DNA of 64,000 nt, taken from assembly GCA_027405735.1 (NCBI GenBank), contig JAPEHQ010000003.1:1488001-1552000 (forward strand), given 5' to 3'. Within the stretch, counting starts at the first letter, position 1. The number at the start of each line of letters is the position of its first letter. Source of the DNA: Mucor racemosus (taxonomy: Eukaryota > Mucoromycota > Mucoromycetes > Mucorales > Mucoraceae). The translations under genes and the position numbers were made by a program. The notes beneath the pieces are model-generated. The model was not told the DNA's origin. It ran no database searches and saw only the letters and a program-made list of their open reading frames with translations. Shown in pieces: positions 10,844-21,733 of this stretch.

Positions 10844-12480
10844 CAGTGAGTCGCAAAACCCTTTCAATGATTTGGAAATTTGAATGAAAATAACCATAAC
10901 TTTCTCAGTTTCAATCGGAGATACACTAAATTTCTATTTTAAATAATTCAAATGTTTTTAAATTATTTTCAAAAAGTCCGATTTAATTAATTAAAGTTCC
11001 GCAAAAACTATGCAAGTTTAAAAAAAGGTACATCATTGAAAGGGTTTTGCACGCATTATTAAAAAAAAATTGAAGTTTATTTAAATGCAGTCAATAATCA
11101 ATACCATAACCTTTTGCTTTAATACAAGCTTTTACACGATGAGGCATACTCGAAATAACTTTTTGATATTCCCCAACTGTTACGTTGTCATACCAAATCT
11201 CTTGAGTTCTGTCCCAAATATCATTCATCCCTTTTGGAGATGTATCGTATTCGTTTAGGCGGATTTTCAATAACCTCTACATATTTTCAATGGGATTAAG
11301 GTCTGGAAATTGCGCTGGCCATGACATTACTTCATATTTTTTTGCTTTGAAGTCTTCTTTCATTAAATTAGAGGTGTGCTTAGAATCGTTGTCTTGTTGA
11401 AGGATAACCTAAATACGACGCAACTTCAATTTTTGACACATATCGTCAATGGATTTTTCCAAATCATCATCAATAATAGTTGTGAATAGGTTGGACTTCA
11501 TATTACCTTCGACCTTGGACAACCAAACGACACCAGACCAAGAAATAGAGCTCCAAATCATGATTCGACCATCTCCATTTTTTCTTGTTTTTTGGTATGC
11601 TTAGGTTTTATCTCCTCGCTGTCTCTTTTCCAGCACCAAATTCGATAATCCGAGCTAAAACAATTAATTCTAGCCTCATCAGTAGATATAACACGCTTTC
11701 AGTCATCCAAATTCCAATCAATTCTGTTTTTACATCAGCGGAGGCGATCCTTTGCATTTTCATCACTAATTTCTGGCTTTTTTATCTTAGGTGATGCGCC
11801 TAACACATTATCCCGAAGAGCCCTAGTACAATATTCGCACTGCCATTAACGTGTACATTACGATGAAGCTCTTTTTTGGCTTGTACCGCATTATCCAAGC
11901 CACCTTTGGTAATTTTATGGACACAATATCTCATATCCGCAGTAGTCAGCTTAGATGGTCGGTCTCTTTTAGGTTTTTCTCGGTCAGGACAGGCCTTTTT
12001 TCTAATACGACATACTGTGGCTTGACTGACAGCTACATGACGAGCAATTTCTGATACGGTATGGCCTGAATTTAACAGAGAGATAACGTCATTACGTTTG
12101 GCATCCGATACAGTTTTCATCTTGATGATTTTGCTTGAAACTACTAGTAAAAAAGGCAGGGTAAAAGTTGAAAAACATCTCATATATTTTCCACATATTT
12201 CTCTGTTTTATAAGATATCCAGCGTTAATGTACAAGTTAGGGGTTACAAAATTGTAATTTTAAGCCTGTGCGTGCAAAACCCTTTCAATGATGTACTTTT
12301 TTTTAAACTTGCATAGTTTTTGCGGAACTTTAATTAATTAGATCGGACTTTTTGAAAATAATTTAAAAACGTTTGAATTACTTAAAATAGAAATTTAGTG
12401 TATCTCCGATTGAAACTGAGAAAGTTATGATTATTTTCATTCAAATTTCCAAATCATTGAAAGGGTTTTGCGACTCACTG
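10844..12480 (-). mobile_element. Tc1/mariner element 1, inserted in left B arm
   Basis: A 1637-bp element flanked by TA (10842-10843 and 12481-12482). The tips are CAGTGAGTCGCAAAACCC and its inverse, and inverted arms of at least 210 bp run inward to near 11050 and 12270. A degraded transposase lies on the minus strand between the arms. The uninterrupted target is readable in the third B copy near 59640 (TGAACTATAAACTAAG). Confidence 0.9.
11091..12120 (-). pseudogene. Tc1/mariner transposase, broken
   Basis: It starts at MKTVSDAKRNDVISLLNSG with a helix-turn-helix (HTVSEIARHVAVSQATVCRI). After a frame shift near 11830 come the middle domain (WNLDD-stop-KRVISTDEARIN) and the DDE block (QQDNDSKHTS, then FPDLNPIENM-stop-RLLK). 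It ends KAKGYGIDY with a stop at 11091-11093. At least four in-frame stops and two frame shifts are visible, several at positions that should be Trp (TGG to TGA or TAG). Family members are about 340 residues and the span fits that. Confidence 0.85.
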
Positions 12481-12679
12481 TAGTCCAGGCGCTGTAATGC
12501 TGCTTTTACATTGACTGAAATGTGCAATTTAGCAGGGTTTTAAATGCGTTATTAAAAATGTAAAGCCTTGAAAATTCTTTTATGCGTGTGTTGATAAGGC
12601 ATATCAGACTATCAAGCTGATATTCTTTTCTTGTATATGAATACGCATTTTAACATAAGGGACTAATGTTTTTAATATA

Positions 12680-12795
12680 CAGTCGTGATTCAATTTAGTG
12701 GAGTTGCTGGGAGGGAGAAAAGTGTCCACTAAATCGAATTTTCTATTAAATCGAAAATCCGTTATTTACGAGTCCACTAAATCGAATCACGACTG
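12680..12795 (+). mobile_element. 116-bp MITE at the centre of the B inverted pair
   Basis: Flanked by TA (12678-12679, 12796-12797). The tips are CAGTCGTGATTCAATTTAGT and its inverse. It is the same length as, and nearly identical to, 19117-19232. It has no coding capacity. It sits exactly between the two B arms. Confidence 0.9.
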
Positions 12796-13171
12796 TATTC
12801 AGATAAAAAAAAATACCAGCTTGATAGTCTGATATGCCTTATCAAACGGTGAATAATATCCTTGAAACATGAAAACAAAAAGAGAGAAACAGCACACGTA
12901 GAAAAGGATTTACAAGACTTTACATTATTTAGCGCAATTAAAACCTTGCTAAATTGTACATTTCAGCTAATGTAAAAGCAGCATTACAGCGCATGAACTA
13001 TAAATTAAATAAAATAAGCAGTATCTGTTATCATAGAAACATGCATTTTTCTATCAGAAAAACCGTCTGTCATATCATACTGTACATTCATTAAAAAATT
13101 GCAAAAGTGAGCCCATAGAGCAACGCCGTAATTAAGCATAGCAAGATTGAACGGCTAAGTCGTCTCTTATA

Positions 13172-14816
13172 CAGTGACCCCCAAAACTGTCCCAATGTTT
13201 CTTAGTTTTAAGTTTAGTATGATTTTCAGGTACAACAAATATATTTAAAGTACGACATATTTTATATATTTCGGAAGATCAATTAATTTCCTTTTATATT
13301 AAATTAAAAAAATCTCGAATTTTATTGGTCAATTGAATTTATACCCAATTTGGGACAGTATATGCATTGGGACAGTTTTGAGAGCCATTTTTGATTTTTA
13401 GATAATCGATGATTGTAGAACCATAATTTGCACTAGTATCTTGAGCGCTTGGAAATCAGTAAATAAACACCTAATGGGGTAAAGAAAATAAAAAAGATGC
13501 ATATTTCATATACAGATTCTGGTGCTTTGGCCTATTGAAAATTAATATGAAAAAACTTCAGGAGAATAAGGAGAATGATGCCATTAGTCTTTTAAACACC
13601 GGTAAATCAGTGCGCCAAGTTGCGGAAATATTGCATGTAGGTAAGCCTGTTGTGGAAAAAATTAAAAAACGGTGTTGCACAAGTTTGGGTGTGTCTAAAA
13701 GGGGTCGACTTAAATTGCTGTTTGAATCTGATGAAAGGTTTTGTGTTCGCCAAGCAACAAAAAAAGCAGTCAAAAATTCAATTAACATTTTAAACTACTT
13801 GAGAGTAATTTCGGAGTTAATAAAAGCCCGGAAACTGTCCGAAATCGCTCCGTAGGGGGAGCATAGGAGCAATTATCAAGCCTAAAAAACCTATGCTGTC
13901 TCCGGCTAATATTAAAAGGCGTTTAGAATGGTGTCATCTTCGCAAGGATTGGACTTCCGACGAACGGAAAAGGGTGATTTGATCAGATGAGACCAACATT
14001 AATAGATTTAACTTAAATGGAAGAAGCTGGCTTTGGATTTGAGACGGTGAGAGCTTGAAATCTAATTATGTGAAGATGACCGTTATAGATGGCGGTGGGA
14101 GTGTCATGTTTTGGAGGGCCATTACGTATGCCGGAGTTCGATAGATATGCAGAATTGAGGGTACTGTGGATCGACATTTGTATAAACAAATCTTTGAAGA
14201 CGATTTGGAGCGGACTTTCAATTTTACTTTGGATAAATTAGGCCTTCGTCGTGATCAGATCATTTTCCAGCATGACAATGCTCCAAAGCATACGTCAAAT
14301 TTAGTCAAGGAATATCTATTGGATCAAGACTATGAAGTAATAAATTGGTCTCCGCTATCTCCTGACTTGAATCCGATCGAAAATACGTGGATCTTATTAA
14401 AGAGGAGGCTTAATGAGTACAAAACAGCGCCCAAATGAATCCTTGATCTTTCGGAGCGTGTAACTGAGGTTTGGTACAACACCATTAAACAGGAGGAGTG
14501 CCAAAAAGTTTTTGATAGCATGCCCAATTGTGTGAAAGTATATTTGGAAAGAAACGGCCTTTGGACGGACTATTAAATAGGATTATATTTTTTCCCGCGT
14601 AAGCTCTCAAAACTGTCCCAATGCATATGCTGTCCCAGATAGGGTATAAATATAGCGGACCAATGAAATTCGAGATTTTTTTAGTTTAATATAAAAGGAA
14701 ATTAATTGATCTTCCGAAATATATAAAATATGTCGTACTTTAAATATATTTGTTGTACCTGAAAATCATACTAAACTCAAAACTAGGAAACATTGGGACA
14801 GTTTTGGGGGTCACTG
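13172..14816 (+). mobile_element. Tc1/mariner element 2, inserted in right B arm
   Basis: A 1645-bp element flanked by TA (13170-13171, 14817-14818). The tips are CAGTGACCCCCAAAACTGTC and its inverse, and long inverted arms run inward over about 200 bases. The empty site is visible in the left B arm near 10664-10672 and in the third B copy near 59810. It is a different family from element 1: tips and transposase differ. Confidence 0.9.
13547..14576 (+). pseudogene. Tc1/mariner transposase, broken
   Basis: It starts MKKLQENKENDAISLLNTGK with a helix-turn-helix (KSVRQVAEILHVGKPVVEKI). Frame shifts lie near 13815 and 13850. It continues RRLEWCHLRKDWTSDERKR, stop, SDETNINRFNLNGRSWLWI, stop, and the DDE domain (IIFQHDNAPKHTS, then LSPDLNPIENTW), ending RNGLWTDY at 14576. 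Stops at 13980-13982, 14040-14042 and 14142-14144 all replace an expected Trp codon (TGG to TGA or TAG). The catalytic Asp/Asp/Glu positions are still readable. Confidence 0.85.
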
Positions 14817-15541
14817 TACGATGGTATATCTAAGTTTTAAATAAAAAGGCGTTTTTTTTCAAATTTTCTTATGCTTAAACATGTACAGTCTGAAAATTCA
14901 GTTTTTGTAGCGGACATTTTCGGGAACTCATTTCATCCTTACCAACACTCATGATTTTTATCAAAAAACAGAAAAATCAAATTTTGATACCAAAATCAAC
15001 GTTTAAATATACTACATTATGAGGGAAAATTGTAGCTATAACTAATACTTATTTTATGAAAGCTTAATATTAAATGTTAAGTAATCAAAATTAGCATTTT
15101 TGGCCCAAAAACGGATTTTTGATTAAAGGATTTTCATGTAATATTTTGCAATAAGAATGTTTGTTATTTTTTATCAAGCAAATAGAGCGCTAACTTCTGT
15201 ATATGTGTATATTTTTTGTTTTTAAAATTAGTAGTATAATTCACTCTAGATTTGCAAAATCAGAAAAAAAAAATTCAAAAAATGTCAAAATTGATGATCT
15301 GGACAAGAATAATTTTTAAAATTAATATTCCGCTTATAAGCCTTGTAAGTCTTAAAAATAAGAGATTTTATAATACCTCAGAACTTTTTCAAGAATTTGC
15401 GATGCTGTACCTACTTGATCCAAGCTTATTACTGTAAATATTTGTACATATTAATATTGTATGGTAGTTTATTTGATGATGATATAGTCTTACTTTATAA
15501 TTATTGCACTAGAGGTGATTTACATTAAATTTTAGTCTTAC

Positions 15542-15783
15542 CTCTCCAATATCATAAACATAAACATGTCCATCACTGGACATTGGAACCTATTACCGCC
15601 TTTTTAGACTCTTGACTCTTCGTCACAAGCCAATTTATTCAATGCTTTACCAGAGCCAACTTATTAAGTACTTACAAATGCTTCCTCCGTATTTTCATTC
15701 AAATTCCATAAATTAAATTGACTGGTTCCATCTACAGTAGTATCAAACGTATTATTAGTCCGCCTTATGATAAATGTCAATCT
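15542..15783 (-). pseudogene. dynein intermediate chain-like WD-repeat fragment (right arm)
   Basis: Mirror copy of 9723-9947. It reads RLTFIIRRTNNTFDTTVDGT, QFNLWNLNENTEEAF, and after two stops GSGKALNKLACDEE, then decays. The VYVYDIGE end and the splice donor (15537-15541) are intact. Here the LWNL Trp is preserved, so the two arms decayed independently after duplication. Confidence 0.65.
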
Positions 15784-16740
15784 AAAATCAGAAATATCCC
15801 ATTGCCATTGTTATAAGCTATGGAAAGCTTGGTTTTTAATAATACAGTAATTAAATAAAAAAACAAGATGATAATAGCATATAATGAGTATTTAACATCT
15901 AAGTAAGTTTGATAAAGCAAGCTATTAAACCCTTTTAAAAATCCTAAGGCAAACACACCATCTTGGTCCTGTAATTTCTATCCATCAAAATGGTGCAATT
16001 TCTACTACATAATGAATACACCCTTCATCAATCTTGACCTCGATATACATTGGGTATTAGTTTTTTAGCGTTGTATTTTCTCTGATTCATCAATATCTGG
16101 TCATATTGAACGATAGTGAACTAAACTACGATTTACTATTATAATGTTGGTAATTTTTTGTTATTGTTATTTTAAAAGCTTGTTCCTATTATTATTATTA
16201 TTGATTATAATATTCAAACTAATTGGTACAGTATATCATATTACCATTTCGCATTGGTAGAATTTATAAAATTGATATCTGCATTTAACACTGGTGGATT
16301 GGAAAGTTGGTGTCAGTTTTTAGTTTAATTAATAATGCTTATTTGATTTGCCAGTATAATTATAGGTGTTTATACTTTTAAAAACTGAATTGCCAACTGA
16401 ATCTGCAACTGCATCTGTTGAATATCACTTGCGTTTCTATGATGCGTTGTGGCTGATGTTATACTAACTCCCATTTTGGTAAAGATTGCCTTACATTCAT
16501 CTATATTTACTTTTTCTGTTATACATCTTAATATTAATGTACTAACGTTGAGTTTTATTTATATCTCCATCAAAAATTCGCATTTTCCAGATGAAATCGG
16601 CTACTAATTTCTGGAAAGCTCTATTATTATTTCTAAAAAGGAAAAATACGCCTTAATTTGCTGAATTTCCCAAAATAGTGAAAAACTGACAAATACATGT
16701 TCACAAGTACGGGGGTTAAAATTGTAGACCAAAGGAGAGT

Positions 16741-16818
16741 GACAAGCTTAACGGGTAGCGCGTGCGCTACAAATTGAGTGCGACACACATATTCGTGAGT
16801 CGTGAGTTCAAACCCGCC
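16741..16818 (+). other. tRNA-like sequence, possible SINE head
   Basis: AAGCTTAACGGGTAGCGCGT is A-box/D-arm-like. GCGCTACA follows, and GTGAGTTCAAACCCGCC resembles a B box. The T stem does not pair well and no acceptor stem closes. It is better read as a tRNA-derived repeat than a working tRNA gene. Confidence 0.35.
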
Positions 16819-17029
16819 AAAGGAGAAGGGAGAAGCCCTTTGGTATTAGGATATGAATTTCGAAAGAGAATCTCCGATGACTTTGCTTGTCATCGAATAT
16901 GATCCTCCTTTTTTTTATCTTAATAAGTTTTGCATATGTCTAGCAAATGTTTTCCTTTTTCATTAATGCATATGATATACATACTATGTAGTAAATTTGG
17001 CTGGCAAAACCCGACTCGACACCAATGCT

Positions 17030-17225
17030 ACCAGCATCCATGGTTCATTGTACGTTGAGTCAGTTTGAGCAACAAGTTGGTTACCTGCTACTTATACCTA
17101 CTAAGATCTGCAAGCCCATCAATTCTTCTCAACGAATATGAATCCAAATGACCTCCCGTTGCAATGGCAAGTACTACTTCTAGCGCTGATCCACAGAATT
17201 GCAAAAGGTTTAGACTTGTCGAATA
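17030..17225 (+). repeat. repeat shared with 43730-43920
   Basis: Shared words include AACAAGTTGGTTA, GAATATGAATCCAAATGACC and GCAAAAGGTTTAG in the same order and orientation in both places. There is no coding potential. Confidence 0.55.
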
Positions 17226-17232
17226 TTTTCAG

Positions 17233-17763
17233 GTTTGATAAATAATACTTAAAAAAGAATACGATTAAAAGAGAATGAGTAATGAATTAGCATAGTTCTT
17301 CAACTGTATAATAAAAACAAGATATCGTTTATTTAGATATAAAAGTACGGCCTTTTATATTGATTTGACATTGAGATCCTAAGTTATAATTTAACGCACT
17401 ATTAAACCATTAGATCTGTTTGATAGTAACCTATTGATTGAAATGGATCAATCATAATTTAACCATTCTTGCAGAGCTTGTTGTGAGTTGCCTTATTTTA
17501 ATGCCGTGCTAAATGTGCTTGTTGGATGTTAATTTGATGGCCACTTGATTGATTAACCGCTGGGAAGAAATAATATGGTGTCATAATTGAGGTTCAAGCG
17601 TTTTTGGTAATTACTAAGTTAAACTTATTACACTAGAAGTTTTTTATATTCGATATCAAGGCTTTCAACTTCAATACATGTCGTAGTCAATAGATTGTAA
17701 GATGTATTGGTGCTGTAGAATGTGATAGCATATGGTACTTGGTGGAATACAACATTGTATATG
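17233..17763 (+). repeat. repeat family A, 3' fragment
   Basis: Matches 6780-7309 (same orientation) and 44660-44155 (inverse), ending at the common edge GGAATACAACATTG. It lies upstream of the 5' fragment at 19383, so the two pieces are out of order relative to copy 1. This implies rearrangement or two independent truncated copies. Confidence 0.7.
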
Positions 17764-18774
17764 ATTCATATTTTTGCCAATGGTCACTCTTCCAAAAAAA
17801 ATCCGTACAATCTCCGGAAGCGGCCATCTAATAATATTTCCAAGCTTTAAATCTCTAGAAAAAATTACCGGACAGCCCGGACACGGTTGTTTAAATATTT
17901 CAAGTAGCTCTAAGATGCAGGTATCGAAATTTCATACAAAAATTAAGGTACGACTGTATTGCTATTAATTGTTCAAAGGCTTATTTTAAGTAACGCATAA
18001 ATAAAACCTACAACATTATCAGCCTAATAACGGATTTAACTTGAAAAGTATAAGATGATACAACCGGAATCAAAAAAAGTCCATAAAATCACAAATTTAA
18101 AGGATTTATATATAAAAGCGCTACGGCCGACCTGTGCTGCACACTATGGCCCGAGCTTTTGTATCCACTGAATATGGCTAAAAAGATTACAATATGCACA
18201 TGGGCACAACAAAAGAAACTGCACACGAGCACGACGCTAACCCTGTATTTGCAGAATTATCGATTCTGTCCGTGTGCATAACATTAATCCCCCATGTGTG
18301 CATAATAGTAGAATTGCCTATAAGCATATCATTATTCCTATTTGTGCATAAACAGTAATAATATCTGACCATGAGCATAATGAGTTGATCGTATGGACAC
18401 AAATTGGTTTATTCATGAGAATCGTGACGTTTTCAAAATTCCATTGCATGTTTTACTGGAATGGATTTTTAAATTATATTTGCTTTTATTAATATAGATT
18501 ATAGACAATACAATTCGATACATTGTTGATGTAGAGCAATACATTCAACAGCCAATATATTTACGATTATCATCATTTGTAGATATCTTTGTAGCTGTAA
18601 TATTTGCAACAATAATGGTTTTTGCTCGAGCATAAACTTAAATAGCACTTACTGCTTAAATTTATACCGCAAGACAAATCTAAGGTTATAAATGTTACTT
18701 TATCACTCATAAAATTTAAACAAATTAACTTTCTTTAAACTTATTATTTTAGTTTACGATCGTCAGCTGTAAAA
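17764..18774. other. unassigned region
   Basis: Short frames only, and no recognised gene. A stretch rich in GTGCATAA/ATGTGCAT words occurs at 18190-18400 without a clear period. Confidence 0.35.
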
Positions 18775-19116
18775 AATTTTGTTTTCAAGTATACAGTAGC
18801 TACGATCAAAACTATGGTTATTAGACAAAACATCAGATTATTCTTTTTTTTTTGTTTCTATAACATTTGAAATTTTGTTACTTTTCTGGAACTATCTGGA
18901 ACATTTCATAAGATTGTAGCCAGTTCTAGTTTTTCATTGAGCAGATATAAATACCACTGTCTTTGATTTGATCTGGTAATCAAGGAATACGACCAATAAT
19001 ACAGTAATAAATAACGATATTTGATCTCAGAATTCGGTTAAATGAAAATATCAATCTCTTATATAGACTGTTACTACCTATATTAAGAATATTAGCCCCT
19101 TATGCAAACATGCGTA
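18775..19116 (+). repeat. repeat family B, 5' fragment
   Basis: Matches 59105-59435 (same orientation), from TTGTTTTCAAG through ACTATGGTTATTAG and TCTGGTAATCAAGGAATA to CCCCTTATG. It is cut at the MITE (19117), at the position equivalent to where the right B arm begins after its own MITE at 12796. Confidence 0.75.
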
Positions 19117-19232
19117 CAGTCTTAATTCAATTTAGTGGAATCGTTGGGAGGGAGAGAAGTGTCCACTAAATAGAACTTTCCATTAAATCGAAAATCCGTT
19201 ATTTACGAGTTCACTAAATCGAATCACGACTG
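19117..19232 (+). mobile_element. 116-bp MITE, second copy
   Basis: Flanked by TA (19115-19116, 19233-19234 region). It is the same length as the copy at 12680 and shares CGTTGGGAGGGAGA-type and GAAAATCCGTTATTTACGAG interior words. Confidence 0.85.
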
Positions 19233-19382
19233 TAATTAATCAATTAAAAATTACAATTTATTTTGTTCGTTCTGTCCTTCACGACCTATTTTGGCTTGCC
19301 GTAGTGCACGAAGAAATTATGCTCGATAAGTTAAAATGAATTCTAATATTAAATTTGAATTTTCAAAATATAAAATCGATAG

Positions 19383-20632
19383 TTTTAATCTTCAAAATCG
19401 GAGCATGCCTTCTTTCTATAGTTAACCTCATATTAAACACTTTTTAATATATACTGTAGGCACTGCTAAATAAATATAAATTAGTCGCATTATGTTACGT
19501 ATTCCTAAGTTTATTCTATATCTCATGAAAGACTCAAAAAGGCGTAAAATTCACTGCTTTTTCCTTGAAAACTGGGTCTCACTTCTCATCCCTGCTTTAC
19601 TTTTTTTTCACTAAATAACACTAAGAAAAAATTATATTTCAATGTACCTGAGATGTTTCCCTTTAATCCAAAAATAAGTATCCGGAAATATCCTATTTTT
19701 TACAGTTGGTATTAATTTTTCAGTGCTAATGTCTCTGATTTTTTACGCGTATTTCACTGCTAAAAGATTGAAAACTTTGAGGCTTCATATCTCCAGAAAA
19801 TATTAAGCTAAACTAACACTTCTTAATAATAAAACTTACTTGTTTTAAAGTGCTCTATAACATACGTAAATATAAAAAAATTATGAGCACTTTTATTTTT
19901 TTTCATTTTTTTGGACATTTCTATAGTAAGTTTCAAAATATTGGTTAAATTGAGCAACATTTTTTTGCATTCATGTCTTTAAGCTCGTTAAGCTCTCTCG
20001 GAATCAATTTAGAGTTTTTCAAAATATTGATTTTTCATCGAGATATCCTCAAAAATGTGCACAAAAAGATACCTTCATCTCTAGCTTCCATTTTCCCCTT
20101 GTATACCCTCATCCCAAATTCTGAATCTGAAAAAAATTCTACAAAAATCTCGTTTTCTCTACGAAAAATGCAGCTAGAAAATTCCGCAATAGCTCGATCG
20201 ATAGATAATTTTTTTGCGCATTATTTTCATTTATTATATTGTAAATATGCTTATAAAAAGTGATGTGCATTTTCAAAAAACCTCTAAAATTTCAATTGCA
20301 TTTTACGCAACATTTAATGTGGAATGTTTTTCTGATTTTTGTTTAGATATATGCAGAATTTAATACTGTACAAAAGCTATTTAATACTCTAGGTCAACTT
20401 ACTTTGCAGTTTTTGAGCAATTAAACGATTTTATTTTTTTCATCATTTTTCGTCCATTTTTTAAAATAAATTTTGGAATCCCGTTATGATAGGTTTTAAG
20501 CTGTGATACGAACTATTATTTTAATTATTTTGACGAAAAATCAATATTTTTCGTTGGAACAAAAAATGTAGAGTATCTTTGAGTTGGATCAACCTTGTGA
20601 ATTTAGAAAATTAATACCTCAATTTAGGCACT
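19383..20632 (+). repeat. repeat family A, copy 2 (5' part, uninterrupted)
   Basis: Closely matches 2380-3520 and runs through the site where copy 1 is broken by the Crypton (20511-20560), giving the empty-site sequence. A 96-codon frame at 19973-20263 differs from the one at 2971-3261 at only a handful of residues. Confidence 0.8.
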
Positions 20633-21659
20633 CAATTTCTATAGCCAATTTTAGGTCAGTCTTGGTCAATTTTAGTCAAAGTTTGGCAAATGCGCTTATA
20701 TTATAATATCAACGTTTCTATTTTCTGAGAGATATCAATGGTCTATAGAGTGATGGTAAATCTTCGTTGAAAATTTTACGTAATAATTCAACTCAACAAT
20801 ACGCGAAAGCATTTAAAAACCATCTGAAACCTAGTTCAAAAACTGCCAAAAAGTGTTAAAATGACACTATTTTGATAGTATATTGCTCGCTTCGATAAAA
20901 TTTTGATTTGTATCAATACAAATATGCCAGGAATATGAGCTACAATAAGAAATCGGTATCTCCATTTGTTTATGATAGGTTCAAAAGTATTGCAAGTAAA
21001 GAGACTTCAAGTATGATATTGTGGGTTGAGAAATAAGGCTGATTGGGTAATTCCAAAGAACTTTCTCGGCTTATTTGCTCATCCATTTATTGACTATTGC
21101 TCTTTTCTACATGTTGATCTTTTTCATCTTGAAGTACGCTTATGTTTTTAGTGTTTTCATTGCATAAAGAGGAGGGGTTATGTTAGATATTTATAATTCT
21201 GAGACATGCCAATTGAAAAATCTACAATTACACGTATATACTAGGTCTAATATACAAGCCAGCGCAAATATGGTTTATACAATATATGCTTGTGTACACA
21301 AAAGGAAAAGCAATCTAATTGTGTTCATGATTAAGGTTTTTTTTTGAGTTCGGGGTAAGCCTCGAAATGGTTAAATTAGTAACTTTACAGTGCTTTTGGT
21401 TCTGTTCTTTTATTGTACATTACACAAGTGTAAGTAACATCCAATCAATTTAGGTAGGATACACTTGTTGTATACAAGAAGCTGAGCAGGGTACATGTGT
21501 ATTTAAATTATATATTATCATATAAAAAGAAAAAAAATGGTGGGCTTAATGATTTATTATTATTGATATAAATAGGGGGAGTTATGAAAATGTATACGTA
21601 TAGTTTTGCATATAAAGATTTGCATATGAGTTAATTAGAGAATGCTTATAATGTACAAG
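20633..21659. other. unassigned intergenic DNA with a diverged repeat
   Basis: Positions 20690-21030 show diverged similarity to 43320-43600, for example ATGG(T/C)CTATAGA, TC(T/A)ACGTT(G)AAAATTTTA and ACCATCTGAAA in the same order. From 21060 to the zinc-finger stop codon no feature is seen; this part must hold the 3' UTR of that gene. Confidence 0.4.
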
Positions 21660-21690
21660 TTAATATATAGTATAACTGTATCCATGATGA

Positions 21691-21733
<43 letters not shown>

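Larger units (their letters stand above)
9535..12679 (-). repeat. repeat family B, left arm of large inverted pair
   Basis: About 1.5 kb of repeat B in minus orientation, interrupted by the Tc1/mariner element at 10844-12480. It is the mirror image of 12796-15965; for example 10052-10237 is identical in translation to 15252-15437. It also matches 59400-60590 in inverse orientation. It includes a host WD-repeat fragment near its outer end (9723-9947). No transposase of its own was found. Confidence 0.85.
12796..15965 (+). repeat. repeat family B, right arm
   Basis: Plus-orientation copy of B, interrupted by the Tc1/mariner element at 13172-14816. It is very similar to the left arm. Its 5' edge starts directly after the MITE at the point where the consensus (59433) continues ACTCAGATA. 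It ends near CATCTTGGT at 15958-15966, where similarity to the left arm stops. Confidence 0.85.
15966..17232. other. unassigned region
   Basis: AT-rich with no credible protein gene. It contains a tRNA-like piece at 16741-16818. The segment 17030-17225 is also found at 43730-43920 in the same orientation. Confidence 0.4.
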
